64,000 bases of DNA, taken from Casuarina equisetifolia (taxonomy: Eukaryota > Streptophyta > Magnoliopsida > Fagales > Casuarinaceae). Both the position numbers and the translations under genes were made by a program. The DNA lies in NCBI GenBank assembly GCA_028551475.1, contig CM052354.1:21847258-21911257 (forward strand), written 5' to 3'. The first letter of the stretch is position 1. Each line of letters opens with the position of its first letter. Positions 22,845 through 35,873 of this stretch are shown here, piece by piece. The notes beneath the pieces were generated by a model that saw only the letters and a list, made by a program, of their open reading frames with translations, ran no database searches and had not been told where the DNA came from.

Positions 22845-24231
22845 AGAGCAAGCCTTGGAATCACATATGGCATTTGAAGAACTTTCTGCCGGCACAGCAA
22901 GGGTTCTCGAGACTTTCATTTCTTTAAGACAAATCACTACATCAAGGAAGCACACTGGAAAGTATTTGGCCGTCAAGAAATGATGCGGATCTGAGGGGAG
23001 ACGAAGAGTTGTTGACTTGTAAAATAAAGAAATAAATTTTGATTTTGGGAAAATGAGGAAATCAATTCTCTTTTTTTTAAACAATTTTTTTAATTTTTTT
23101 TCTTTTTAATATTACAACACCCACGAAGTATTGAATTCTAAAACTCACAATTAAAGACCTTATTAGTTTATTCCTAAGCTAACTAGCTAAACAACTCATA
23201 AATAAATTTTCTTAGGAAAAACAAACAGTTATGTCTCAATATGCTCATTAAAGCTTCACTAAAACCTTCCACTTTTGCTCAATCAAGCCGATGCTTTTTT
23301 CATTCATTTTTTAAATATAAAAGGAAAAACTACATACACGTAAATGTCAAGCAAATACTTCATATTAAAAAACTTCTCTCAAACTTTGCACGGCTAGATG
23401 TTGTCTTTATGCGGTTTTCATTTCTTCCAGCTCTTGTTCATAGCTCTCTTAGCTTAGTGATGGTCTATTTTCTACTCTAGATGCATGCTCATTGGTGTAG
23501 CTAGTGAGCTGAGATGAAGCTACTAAGCTATATAATGTACATTCTTATTTTTTACATTTATATCAACAAATAAAATATGAAAAAACTTTATATAAAGAAT
23601 ACAAGATCGGTATCTTAATTATACAAGACATATATTAAATTTCAATATTACATCCATTATGATACTTATGAGATGGTTTATCGAGAAGAAAAAAGGATCT
23701 CTCAAATATTAAATTCCTTCTGGGATTTGTAGAAGGAACATGAAGTTAATGTCCATTTAAAACGTCACTAATTTGGACAATAGAGAGAGAGGGAAGGGAG
23801 AAAGAGAATCCCTACCAAATTATCAAGTTTGTATAGCTTCTGCTATGTATGTGTTCATCTTTTGAACCCTAGTAACACTCTTCCTTTAAGTCTTTCATTC
23901 TTGCTTCATCCCGTTCTTGATGAAACACCACGGTTCTAAAAAAGCTAAAAGAAGAACCCTCACGTCTCCAAGGAACTCCTCGATGATGGATCTATCTCGA
24001 TGTAGGTGGTGAGAATTATCAAATAACATGCACACATTTAAGATTTTCAGGATTTGATATTTATAGACAGCATAATAAAACTATGATTGACACAATTATC
24101 ATTTTACCCTATACAAAATTATTGTTTTATCTGTCCCTCCTAGTTTTGATTTTATAGTTAGCACCTAATATACAACCTTATTTTCCCTCCTTGTGCATCA
24201 AACAACAGGATCTGTTTTCTTCCCTAATAAT
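22845..24231 (+). other. PG2 3' flank and array spacer, no gene
   Basis: Up to about 23450 this matches the PG1 flank. From 23455 to about 24000 it matches 3110-3690, the spacer after pseudogene A. AT-rich, no coding potential recognised. Confidence 0.6.
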
Positions 24232-25560
24232 CCGTTATCAACTGTCATATAAGAATGAAAAAAGCAAGAACAGATCGTTGCCCACAGATGGAATTCAATG
24301 ATCCCCTTGGCCGACGCAGATATGACGTTTGTCTTTTCCAACCGCAAAAAAGTAGACCGGGATTGATGACAGCTTTAGAAAGACAATTTTCAAACGACAT
24401 TATCATCGTTCCCCGCTCTCAGAATACGAACAAAAGCCAAAACCAAAACCTATTCTCTTGTCCCCTGTCGATCATTTCGAGCCCAATGATGGTTTGATGA
24501 TGTATTGATTATGCTGGCACTGTCGGTCTCGGAACGTCGATGAAAGGGCTGAATTTCAGTATCCTTCCACATCATGAGTATAACCCTTAGCGGTTTCTAC
24601 TTGATTTCCACTAATTCAATGCATCTTTCCCCAACTTGACCTCTTCTACATTGAATTTTATCTTTGTATTAAATTCTTATAAGCCAATTGGGTCTCCAAG
24701 TTAAATTATAATAAACTATTTTATTTGGATATAATGTGTTCTCCGTTGAAGATAATATTTGTAAGAATTAATAATAGTTACCGATTTCTTGCTTTCCTAA
24801 TTTTCTAATGTTATACTTATGCTTGAATCTATGTTCTGTCCTTGTCACGAAAACAATTATGCTAAAAAAATCTTATTCCTATGCTTTTTAAAATCATAAG
24901 CATAATATTCTTCTCTCGTAATTTAATTTTGGTCATTTTGTTGACAAAAGACTAACCACTTGTTAAATAAAGTTAGAACACATAAAAGAATGATAGACTC
25001 TAATTTATATGATATACTATTATAAATATTTTTCTAGTTAATGTAGATCTAGTAGTAACTAAGTCAAACCTCTTATCGATAAGTCTATTTGGTTAGGGTT
25101 TCAATCCTTATTCCTTAAAAAAAAAAAAATTAACGTGAATCCATTTTGTTCACTAAAATTTATAAATAAGTTAATTATTTTCAACAAAAATTACACATAA
25201 AAAAATGCCTATGTAATCATGAGGTCACCTGGAGTGGCATCAATCCGTTTCGTGGTCAAGGGAGACTAAAAGCTGCAAGCATCATCACTCGTGGTTCCCG
25301 CATCATCACGGTAATTCCGTATGGTCTCAAAAGTCTACACGGTCGTTGCATTGCAGCTCAGGATTATCTGTTCCGTATCGAACGGCTCCCCTCGCGTCAT
25401 GCTTTCCCATCCACGATGTCATCGACGGAAGCTGGCCCCAAGCCCACCGATCTTGCTGGATCCGTCTCTCCATCGGAGGTGGCCCAATCTCATGCAAACG
25501 CAGGGTCCCCAATGAAACCCTTTCCTTGACCAACACGTGGCAACAGATTAGCGGTGTGAT
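24232..25560 (+). pseudogene. Orphan PG promoter region without a gene
   Basis: The stretch 24232-24690 is homologous to 5048-5600, and 25340-25450 (CCGTATCGAACGGCT, CTCGCGTCATGCTTTCC) to about 6025-6085. About 500 unrelated bases lie between. No PG exon follows. It therefore looks like the left part of a third array unit whose gene was lost. Confidence 0.65.
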
Positions 25561-26139
25561 GATAAAGTGGTCATCTGTTCATGATTAGAGGAATTAAATA
25601 TGTAAATATTAGCTGGAACGGAAGGAATTTGAGGCTTGATTAATTTACCTGACAACCATTTTTCACACTTTTGCTTGGTTTGTTGAACAAGCAATCCAGG
25701 GTGGTTTTGATTTGATTTTTTCTTCCAAGATTTATTAACCATAGAAGCAAATTTTCAATCCTTTGATTGATGGTGGTTGATGTGATTAGATATTTGGTGA
25801 TGAACTTACTTATCATCAAGCTGTCCATCACCGACAATTTTTTTTTTAAAAAAAAAGTAAAAATCACACATACAGCCACAAACATAATTTTAAATAAATT
25901 ATAAATTGATAAAATTATCATATAAGCGTTGAATATAATTAATATCCAATAACTACATGGGATGGCCATCATCTACGAAATATGCTCAGTGTACATCATC
26001 ACAACGCGATGCTGACGTCAAACACAGGTTCCTGGAATTCATGCGAGCGAAGCGTGTCCCGTGGGTCTGATTTGGCCGCCGATATTGCCCTTTTGACCTT
26101 CCAAAGTCAGTCATTCGCTAACGATCTCTTCATCCACCA
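25561..26139. other. Intergenic, no feature seen
   Basis: AT-rich DNA between the PG array and pirin. Only short open stretches without recognisable content. Confidence 0.4.
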
Positions 26140-26147
26140 TATAAATA
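26140..26147 (+). promoter_or_regulatory. TATA box of the pirin gene
   Basis: TATAAATA lies 88 bases before the pirin start codon, a normal distance for a plant core promoter with a short leader. Confidence 0.65.
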
Positions 26148-26227
26148 CCTTCACATATCATGCTTTCTTTCTCATACTCGTAGCTCTATTTGCCTCAAGT
26201 TTGACAAGTTTTTTGTTATTCAAAACC

Positions 26228-28592
26228 ATGCCCGGAAGCGAAAGCTGTGGTGTTCTCAGAGACCCACGTATTGTGGAGAAGAAGTTCCTGGCCAGGCCTC
26301 AGCACGAAGGCGCCGGCGCCATTGTTAGGAGGAGCATAGGACGGTAGGGCCTTCATCCTGCTATCATGAATGGAGGTTTGGGTAATTTGAGGTGTTTGGA
26401 CTAATGGGTGTTCTGGTTTTTCAGGTTTGAGCTGAGATACTTTGACCCTTTTCTCGTTCTCGATGAATTTTCAGGTGGGTTGTCCCTGGTTTTCCCTGTT
26501 TCTTCATGAAATGAGATACCGGGTCAGTCTGCATATAGCTTCGTTTTTTGCTGAGATTTTTTGTTTGTTGAATGTTGCAGTTACCGCTCCTGCTGGATTT
26601 CCTGATCATCCACACAGAGGTTTGATCATCGGTTTCTTTTCTCTCGCTTTCGTTGATTAAAATAGGATGCTTTTCTTTCCAATCATTTATTGTTCCTTTT
26701 CTTCTTTGCAGGATTTGAGACTGTGACATACATGCTGCAGGTACACCCATTTGAACCTTCCAGCTCACGAATCCTCCCATAATTGTCCGCATGCGATCAT
26801 CGCTACTTTTCTCATATATGTAGTACATCAAAGAATAATTAAGTAAAACTCACAGCTTTTCCATCACATCAGCTATTAGGAAAATGTTAGGACCTTCATT
26901 AAAATGTGTTTACGAAGGCATTGTTATTTTCAACAATTTTTCACTGACTACTCATACTTAGCCCTCAATTTTCTTCGATTTAGTTTGAAGAATTTGTTGA
27001 CAAGAATCATAGCAATTTAACGGTTGATATCTCAGCCACTGGTTGTTCAAATCTTTAGGTGGTGGCATTTGTCAGCTGGTTGGCAATATGTCAATATAGG
27101 TAAGCTGATGAGGCCCAATGTGTGTTCCATTCCACAACAATCCTACGTTGACCTTTCCTGGCCGATATGTCCAACAAACAAGAACCTCATTTTCTGTGAT
27201 AGAATTCATCTAACTTCCTCTCTCGAAAGGACGAAATATTTATCACATATCAAACTAGAATGCTAATAACTTAACACAAAGTATTACTTTTAACATAGGA
27301 CTTAACACGACTGCCATGTTTTTTAAGGAGGTGGGGTTGCACTTACCTTATCTGAAAGCAATTGTTTGAATCTTCAGGGATCAGTCACGCATGAAGACTT
27401 CGAAGGGCACAAGGGGACCATAGGAGCTGGTGACTTACAGTGGATGACTGCCGGAAGAGGGATAGTCCACTCAGAAATGCCTGCCGGCCAGGGAACTCAA
27501 AAGGGCTTACAGCTGTGGATCAACCTCTCCTCCAAGCATAAAATGTAAGTAAACCCATCTCCACCAAAGTGCTTACATACCGCCCACAGAAACAGATCTG
27601 ACATACACTTGATGTCACTTTGTGATCATCGTAGGGAAGCATAGGAAAAAAAGTCAGTATGGTTGTAAACCTTTCTCACCAGAATATGCCACTTTCACAT
27701 ACAAGTACACGATCATTTGTCATCATGGAAACTTTTCCAAAGGTGCTTTTGAATGGAGCACTAAATGGTCTAGCGTGCATTCCAGCCACAAATTGCCAGT
27801 TTGAGCACTGCCTTTATACCTATATTCCATAATGAAGAGGTTCACTTCTGTCACTAGGATGGTAGTAGCAGCTGGTGGCTTTGGCATTAATTGTGAAAAG
27901 GTTAAGCAAATAATCACGTTAAACATATAAAAATACTAAAAAAATTACGTAGTTTAGAATAAATTGGTTTTTATATTTATAAAAGTAATAGTTCTTTTGG
28001 TTTCTTATAATATTATTTTCATGTTTTATTTGAGGCTTTTTATATAGATAAAGTGTTAAATGAGTTCTGATTCTCGTGTGGGCACAGGATTGAACCAAGG
28101 TATCAAGAAATGCTGAGTACAAACGTTGCTGAAGCTGTCAAAGATGGAATCAAGGTCAGAGTTATTGCCGGCGAGGCCTTGGGAACCAAATCGCCGATCT
28201 ACACAAGGACCCCAACGATGTACCTGGACTTCACCCTCCAACCAGGAGCTCATCTTCAACAACCAGTACCAACATCATGGAATGCCTTTGTATATGTCTT
28301 AGAGGGCGAAGGCATCTTCGGCAGCCTGAAATCTTCGCCGGTGTCAGCCCACAACCTTCTCCTTCTCGGAAAGGGAGATGGGTTGGAGGCATGGAACAAG
28401 TCCGCCAAGCCCCTCCGGTTCATCTTGGTCGGGGGTGAACCATTGGGTGAGCCGCTGGTGCAGTTCGGGCCCTTTGTGATGAACACCCAAGAAGAGATTG
28501 ATCAAACCATTGAGGACTTCGAGAATTGCGCTAATGGATTCGAGAAAGCCAGGCATTGGAGATCAGAGAGCGCACTTAGTCTTGATATTTAG
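26228..28592 (+). CDS. Pirin-like protein (six exons)
   Basis: A bicupin pirin, which in plants has been linked to heterotrimeric G-protein alpha-subunit signalling and seed germination (family knowledge). Exons are 26228-26343, 26425-26474, 26581-26619, 26712-26740, 27378-27544 and 28088-28592, giving 301 residues. All introns are GT-AG and the frame is continuous across every junction. The N-terminal cupin metal ligands are visible: His65 and His67 in DHPHRGFETVTY, His109 and Glu111 in GIVHSEMP. The C-terminal cupin holds the NAFVYVLEGEG segment. The ATG is the first in frame after the TATA box and begins MPGSES. Length is normal for a plant pirin. Confidence 0.93.
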
Positions 28593-29053
28593 TTTTTTTC
28601 ACTTCTTTGGAATCCATTCGTTGATTCTACGAGGAGTAGAAAATAAAAGTTGTTCCTGAGAATCTGTAGAAGAAAATTTATCACCACCATTTTCTCACTT
28701 TCGTTTAAAACAAGTTATATATTCGAGCATCATTTGGGTTCAGATCTATCTCCCGCAAAAGACTAGGAAGGTAAGAACAAGTTCTTTTCTTGACGCAAGT
28801 AATGAAGAAGAAGATAGAAAAAGAAAAAGGAAAAACCTTTTGACCAGAAAGTAGGAAGTCATAACCAATGAGAGTCCAGGAAAATCTGGACTTTCCCACC
28901 CGATTCTCCGTGTTCTGTAATCTCCAAACAAAAGCACAATTTCCACCATGAATCCATGATGATGGTGGACGACGATGAATCAAAAGTTGACCCACTAGCT
29001 GCCATTGAAGCATGACTTGAAAACAATATGCCCCGACGCCTATTCTGTCACTT
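28593..29053. other. Intergenic between pirin and xylosyltransferase
   Basis: Pirin 3' end and upstream DNA of the next gene. No further gene is supported. Confidence 0.4.
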
Positions 29054-29060
29054 TATAAAT
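29054..29060 (+). promoter_or_regulatory. TATA box of the xylosyltransferase gene
   Basis: TATAAAT stands 137 bases before the start codon at 29191, in a plausible core promoter position. Confidence 0.6.
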
Positions 29061-29190
29061 ACTTTCTTTTTACTTTTCTGTTCTCCAACTCCGCGGCTTT
29101 GACAAATCACGACACGAACAGCGATCCACCGGGGAGAATTCTTAGGAAGCACGTTGCAGAGAAAAAGCAAAATAATTTCGAAGAAAAGAG

Positions 29191-32100
29191 ATGATGAAGA
29201 ACAAGAGGGACCTTCTGCTAGCGAAGATCGTCGTCTTCCTCTTCGTCCTAAACGCTATCTCCTTGTGCTTATACCAGTTCACCTTAAAATCTTCATCACC
29301 CACCCCCAAACGCCCCGTCGACCACCCGAACCGTCGTAAACGTTACCCTATCAACCAGAAGCCATGGCCTATCCTCCCCTCGTACCTCCCGTGGTCGCAC
29401 CCCTCTCCCCCGGCCCTACTCTCTTGCGAGTCCTTCTTCGGCAACGGCTTCTCTCGCCGTGCTGATGCGCTCCCTCCTCCAGGCACCGGTGAGAATCCCA
29501 AAGGATGGTTCTCGTGCTGGCACAGCGATACCTTGCAGAGCTCCATTTGTGAGGGTGGGTCGGTCCGGATGGTCCCCGAGAGGATAAAGATGTCTAGGGG
29601 AGGGGAGCGGCTGGAGGACGTAATAGGCCGGAAAGAGGAGGAGGAGATGCCGATGTTCCAAGATGGGGCGTTCGAGGTTGACGGCGGTGTGGACTTTCGG
29701 GGTCCTCCGCGTGGGCTTGTGGACGGGAACTTCCTGGACCGCTACGTGCCTGATGGGGAGATCCTCAGGCACACCATGCGGGATCTGACCCGGTCCATCC
29801 GCGTCGTGGGGCAGCGAGAGTTCGAGTGCGACGAGGTATGGGGGTTTGCTAGTGTTTTCGTTAGATGGGGCATTTGCTCTTTTTTTTTTAATCTATGGAT
29901 TTGGAAGCTGACTGTCGGGGAATTTGTACTTTCGGTTTCCGAATTTGGAAGCTGACTATCGAGGAATCTGGGGGGCTTTCGGAAGCTCACCGTTGAGGAA
30001 TTAGGGGCTTTTGATGGTAAAGATTCCATGATGGTGTTCGTTTCAGTTTCTTAATCCGGATTAAAGTTGATTTCTAGGGGGCTCCATTCAATTTGTGGAT
30101 TTAGAATTTGCAAGGTTGTGAATATTGACCGTGATTTTGGATGATTTTGGGGATAAATGACCGTTTTCTGGGTTCTGATGCAAGCTCTTAACGTGTAGAA
30201 TTTGCTGTTACTATTCCTTTTTCTCCTTTTCTTCTGGGTACATGGAGTTATTGATCGTGAAGACTTCAATGTTTTTTGATGATTTTGCGTTGTAAGTGTT
30301 GGACTGAATGCCAATGATGGACTAAATTCCAGAACTGGGTTAAATTCCAATGTAGTATTAAATGCAGATGCAGTTCAAGGGTAACGAATGCTCTTGTGGA
30401 TTGACTTAGAACTGATATAACTTGCGACTGTAAATAAACAATCCATCAATCTACGGCTGATAAACTGCCATGTATGGGGGGAAATGAATCTAATCATTGT
30501 ATCTGTTTCTTTTCTGGTTTTCTGGTTTTCGTGGTTCTGATATTTGAGGCTTCAATTGCAGTGGATTGAGGAGCCTACGCTGCTGGTGACACGCTTCGAG
30601 TATGCAAACCTTTTCCACACTATTACAGATTGGTACAGTGCATACGTATCTTCAAGAGTTACTGGGTTGCCTAATCGACCAAACTTGGTCTTTGTAGATG
30701 GCCACTGTATGGTACATGTGCCTGATTCTGCATTGCTCTTTTCCTTCTGTTGTCCAAGTTTCATTCATGTTGTTCCTTCTTTAGTCAGCTTTTTATTTGT
30801 TCTTGTAAGTGGTGGAGTGGAGAATGATGAGAGAGTAAAGACTGGAGCTTTTAAGTTTTACAGTGGTACAGACATGAACTTAAGCAACTTTTGCAGAATA
30901 AACATGATGGAGGTTCTTGACCAATAGAAAACTTGCGGAACTTATCTCATAGGTTTTATTGCTGAAATCTTTAGAAAATGAAAACAGGACTTGGATTCGA
31001 CTTCTACAGACTTCTCATATGCATGTTCTCCAAATGATGTCAATGATATAGGAGTTCTTACCCATGCATATTCAGGGAAAGATAAGTGGCATGTAATTTA
31101 TTTTGCAAAAGAATTTTGTGGTGTCAAAAACTTGCATTTACTTATAGACCTTCTGATTACCTGATTTGGACTTAGTTCATTAGCAAGCTCATTTAAGGTC
31201 CAGTATGTTCTCCATTGGCTTTGATTACCACCTTCTGTAATGATCAATCTCAGAAGCCGCCAACCTTTCCCTTTGGAGAAAAGAAACAAGAGCTACTGGA
31301 CCTAACTAACAGATAATAATTCAACATATGAATATTGATAGTTTGTGGTGTGTCAATGATTATGAGGCATGAGATTCTGTATTTGTAGTGGGCACTGAAG
31401 GTGAACTATGAGAGTTAGGCTTGGAGAAATAATTGGGAAAAGTTACTTACGGAGTACAAGCTAATGTTATCTTGCCCTCAACCTTTCTAAAAGTGGGGTG
31501 TTTTCGAGTAGGTTGAAGTAAATGAAACTTCCTGTAAGGCAAGAGAAACTTCTGTTCTTCTTTCGTAGCCCGAAAAGATGAATTTCTTCTGTAAATTTAT
31601 TGGAAGAATGTATGGTTGTCGTTATTTTATTTTTCTTATGGTTCCACTGGGTGAATATTTTGTCTTTGTGGAATACTCTGCCATTCTGCTTCTATTTCTA
31701 TTAGGTTTTATGGTTTTCTTTTCGAGTCCTAGGCCATGTTTAAATATCCTCATATCACTGACCTTGATCTTTCTTCCTTTTGCTGGAAAATTATCAGGCA
31801 CCCTTGGAAGAAACATGGAAAGCATTGTTTTCTAGCCTTCGATATGCTAAAAACTTTAGTGGTCCAGTTTGTTTTCGTCATGCTATTCTCTCACCTTTGG
31901 GATATGAGACTGCCTTATTTAAGGGGCTCACTCAAGAAATAGACTGTCATGGAGCATCTGCGCATGATCTATGGCAAAACCCTGATGATCGGAAAACTGC
32001 TCGATTATCTGAATTTGGGGAAATGATTAGAGCTGCTTTTGGGTTTCCTGTACATAAACAGAATGTTAGAAGGTCGGACTCCGGCCATAATGTCCTCTTT

Positions 32101-32520
32101 GTTCGACGAGAAGATTATTTAGCTCATCCTCGTCATGGTGGTAAAGTTGAATCTAGGCTTAGCAATGAACAGGAAGTGTTTGATTCCTTGAAGAGCTGGG
32201 TATCTAAGCATGAAGCGTGCAACATAAACCTTGTAAATGGATTGTTTGCTCACATGTCAATGAAGGACCAAGTTCGAGCCATTCAAGATGCTTCGGTCAT
32301 TATTGGTGCTCACGGAGCGGGTCTAACTCATATAGTGTCCGCAATGCCAAAAACCGTGGTTTTGGAGATCATTAGCAGCTATTACAGACGGCCTCATTTC
32401 GCATTGATAGCCAAGTGGAAAGGATTGGAATATCATGCAATTAATCTTGCTGGATCACATGCCAATCCATCAGTTGTCATAGAAAATCTTAGCAGCATAA
32501 TGAAGAGCCTGGGATGCTGA
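29191..32520 (+). CDS. XYLT: N-glycan beta-1,2-xylosyltransferase (GT61, three exons)
   Basis: Golgi type II membrane enzyme that adds beta-1,2-xylose to the core mannose of plant N-glycans, using UDP-xylose. Exons are 29191-29835, 30562-30711 and 31798-32520, all phase 0, giving 505 residues. A single membrane anchor spans about residues 8-27, followed by a proline-rich stem. Conserved blocks include PWPILPSYLPW, TLQSSICEG, MSRGGE, VTRFEYANLFHT.TDWYSAY, FVRREDYLAHPRHGGKV, GAHGAGLTHIVS (435-446) and the C-terminal MKSLGC. I recognise these as the Arabidopsis XYLT pattern. Exon 1 is GC-rich compared with the rest. The first of two adjacent ATGs is used. Introns are 726 and 1086 bases. Confidence 0.93.
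29906..30008 (+). repeat. Short imperfect tandem repeats in XYLT intron 1
   Basis: A segment starting GGAAGCT(G/C)AC and ending GAGGAAT or GGGGAAT is seen three times, near 29906, 29947 and 29983. No function is implied. Confidence 0.5.
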
Positions 32521-33950
32521 ATGTATTTGGTTTTCCCTGAATTGGACTTACTTCTTGCGTGGAACTGGAGGTGATACGAAACATTTTCTGGTTTTGGTGC
32601 TGTTTGAATGCCGTCATTCCTCCTTCCTTTGGAATGAGCTTTACTTGCTTACTGCTGCTGTTGCAAGATTTTGGTGGTAGTCTTAGAAAACTGGAAGTAC
32701 TTTTTCCTTGCCTTTTAGGAAGTAGCAGAATAGGACTCGCATTTTTATTGTATGCTGATTCTTTGTTAGCATCTTCTTGTACAAAACATCACATAAGTGC
32801 CTAATTTAAACCTGAATTCTTTGAGACAGCAATAATATACATGCCTGGAATTTGGATGGATACTCTTTATCTCTTCTTTCAACAGTCTGTTTGGATCTCT
32901 GCAAATAGTGCATATGGAGTAGCATGCCAAGCTTCCTTCTTTTAAATTGATCATTAAGAAGAAGGAACACTTGAATATACAATAAAATATTAGGTCAAGA
33001 GAGAAGAAATTTGAATATATAAGGAAAACATCAAGTTAAGAGAGAGGAATATTTGAAAATATAAAGAGAATATGAAATTAAAGAAGAATAATACTCAAAC
33101 ATATGAAGAAAATATCATATTAAAGTTTAGACAATGTAAGGTAATAGTTACTTTTAAACACATCACTTTATCTTGAGCATGAAAAAGTTATGTGACCTAG
33201 AGTAAAATGATGGTAAACATATGAGGATGATCATTTTCAAGAGTTGCAAACAAGACAATGCCAACTTTTCTAGGCAAAGTATCATGAAATCATTTGCTTT
33301 TTCTGTTTGATTGAGTTGAAGCAACGAATGAGTTGCTACATCAATAGAGTCGTAATAACATGCTACCTTGTTCCACTTGGCTTCAAACATAATCCAAGTT
33401 TTAAGGATTCATGTATAAGAATCCAATGGTGATGAGCATGTCGAAGTATACAATGATCATAACAAAGTGGAGGTATTTATTTTGGACAGGTATAATACAA
33501 GATCAAATCTAAACACATTTATGACATACCAACTTAATATTGCTAAAGGCTTGACTACCTTGAGATCATTCAATAAAAAAAAAGAAACTTGTGTCCACTT
33601 CTAATAGCTCCACTCCAAATCACCAATTTTTAACACCATCGCATTTTAAACAAAGAGCTAATAACAATGCAACTAGGGTTTGTTATTTTAGATGACAAAT
33701 TGATTGTCATTTAGTATTAATGGCATGATAAAGTTCTCTTATTAATGTAATACGGATGGATGTGTTGAGTTTTGCAACTATTGTGTTAAAAGACTCATTT
33801 TATTTGAATAGAATTGTTAATTTGGATTAAATAGTTTAATTTAGAAGAGAGTAAAGTATAACCCTAATTAGGCTAAAAATAATAATTCTAAATTATAAAA
33901 GTATGGATTTAGAATCGAAATTCATAGAGATTAAAGGGGCATGTAAGAAA
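32521..33950. other. Intergenic, no gene seen
   Basis: XYLT 3' untranslated region followed by AT-rich DNA containing the repeats at 32962-33126. No coding sequence is supported. Confidence 0.4.
32962..33126 (+). repeat. Degenerate tandem repeat, about 44-bp unit
   Basis: Four diverged units share a pattern like TTGAATATATAAG...AAATATCA..TTAAGAGAGA. Too diverged to give an exact consensus by eye. Confidence 0.45.
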
Positions 33951-34701
33951 ATTAAGGAAAAAAGGAAGAAGCGATGGTTTAAGTTAGTATTCCTAGTCCA
34001 ACCATATGCAGGGTCCCTTTTTGTGACAACAGAGGCGCTGGGCTGAAGTTTCCGGTGGGGTTTCGCTGCAAATCCGATTCTGTTCGATCGTTTTCGTTCG
34101 TAGACTGAAGCTGTCTTTTCTTTTCTGGAGGATCGCAAACCAAAAAACATTCACTTGCGCAGACCCATCTCTGCCAACTTGTGCGAAATCTCTATTCTCT
34201 TCTTCAAAAGACGCAACTTTCCGAGGTATAACTTTCATTCGCTGCGTTTATAGGTAGATGTTTTGGCAATTCCTTAATCGATCAACTTCGAATTCAATGG
34301 CATTTCTAGCTTAGACTGTTCATTTTGGTTTTTGGGGAGCCTTCTGGAAAAAAAAAAATGATTGCTTATTATCTGTTTGATGAAAATCCGCTTTGAAGCT
34401 CTTGCCTTTCTTCTTTTATTCTAATGTTGGATTCTTGATGGGTTTTGACCGGTGGAGCTATTTACTGGGGCTTGTGAGCTTGTTGAGCTTGTTGAGCTCT
34501 CTGGTTCAGTTAGCTTACCTGTGCGCACTGTAGTGTTTCAGATGAATCCGTTTTGTTCTTTGGTAGATTCAGAAACTAATGTGTTGTTGCGTAGTTAAAA
34601 GGAAGCGTCATGGTTTTAGTATATGTATAAATTTTGCATGAATGTGGCATGGATTATCTTTGATCAAATCTTTGTCCTTTTTCATGGACGAAATTTATCA
34701 G

Positions 34702-34893
34702 ATGGTGCTGTGCTATCCTTCAACACCCAAGAAATTGGCGATGACTGTGGCGTGCTTTCTCTCTGGTGCTGCTCTACTTACTCTCGGTGTGCATCTCTCT
34801 TACGTCAACGTTGAACCGCAGAGGGCTCGAACCATAGCTCGAGACAATTTCGTCAGAGAACGATTGAGAAAAAAGTACGGTACACCCAAGTAG
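34702..34893 (+). CDS. Small one-helix membrane protein, uncharacterised
   Basis: A frame of 63 codons from ATG 34702 to TAG 34893; the same frame also has ATGs at 34684 and 34642. It encodes a short polar N terminus (PSTPKKLA), one hydrophobic helix (ACFLSGAALLTLGVHLSYV), then a basic tail with RDNFVRERLRKKYG. The tail and the helix-plus-basic-end layout look conserved rather than random. The ATG at 34702 follows TTTATCAG, a usable splice acceptor, so a 5' untranslated intron from about 34225 may end exactly at the start codon. I do not recognise the family. Topology suggests an organelle or endomembrane single-pass protein (inference). Confidence 0.55.
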   Translation: MVLCYPSTPKKLAMTVACFLSGAALLTLGVHLSYVNVEPQRARTIARDNFVRERLRKKYGTPK

Positions 34894-35873
34894 CCAGTTT
34901 TCTCTCCTTCACTCTGCCTTTTGGGGTTATGTTAGAAAATCAAAACTCAGGGACTCATCTCTGGCGGCAGTGTGATTCGAGGAATGCTGTGGGAGGCAAA
35001 CCGACGTTGTAATGGTGTTAGTGTTAGGCAGTGAATTTTCCGTGATTGAATAGCACAGAGAGATTCATCATGGTTCTCAGTGAATTATCATAAGTTTTCT
35101 TCTTTAATAAATGTTCACTTTTCCATTTTCTTGCCAGTTGAAATAGTCATTCTCGACTTGGGTGGCACTCTCATCAGTTTCCAGTTCCCCTGTGTTTGAA
35201 CTTGGCAATCCACCAGAGACTACAGGAGTTTCCCTCCCTTTAAGTTGTATAGAATCTGGATAAACCATAGTTTGCAGAGAATCAATGAATAAATACCACG
35301 AACGAGATACCATAACGAACATTAACTTTGGAACTTATCCTTCAATTGTTGACCCATACAGTGGATTGTTTCTTCTGGACTTGATCCATGTTTGTGGTAG
35401 ACTCATGAATAAAAATGTCCAAAGAGACAATCATGATCCCCATTCGTTCCCTTCCAGCCCCCTTCCCCCGTCTTCACACGTACTACATGAATCTGCAACT
35501 GTTTTCTTCCCACAAAAGGCAGGCAAATTGTACATAATTAACTATATTTTGAACCATCAGGCCTTATGAGTGGGTGGTACTTGATTTTGTAACTTCTGCC
35601 TTGTGGAAAGATGAAAGAAACACATTCAGTACGTACATTTTAAGGTAGCAGTAGTAGTGGGCAAAAAATAAGTATCAGAACAAATAATAATATTGAGTTC
35701 ATTACTCACAACGAAGGAAGCTAATAACCATTCCAACTAAGTCAAACATAAACAAGAAATAACTTCTGGTAAGACGTTCATCTTAGCTTAATCTTAATGT
35801 TTACTGAAAAAGCAACAAAGGTCATCAAAAATAGAAATTCTGATATAGAGCATGAGGTTCAGGTAACAAAATT
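34894..35873. other. Intergenic, no gene seen
   Basis: 3' region of the small-protein gene and of the convergent RPS8 gene. No further coding evidence. Confidence 0.4.

Noticed and set aside
29343..30029. Open frames antisense to XYLT exon 1
   Set aside because: Shadows of a GC-rich coding exon with no domain.
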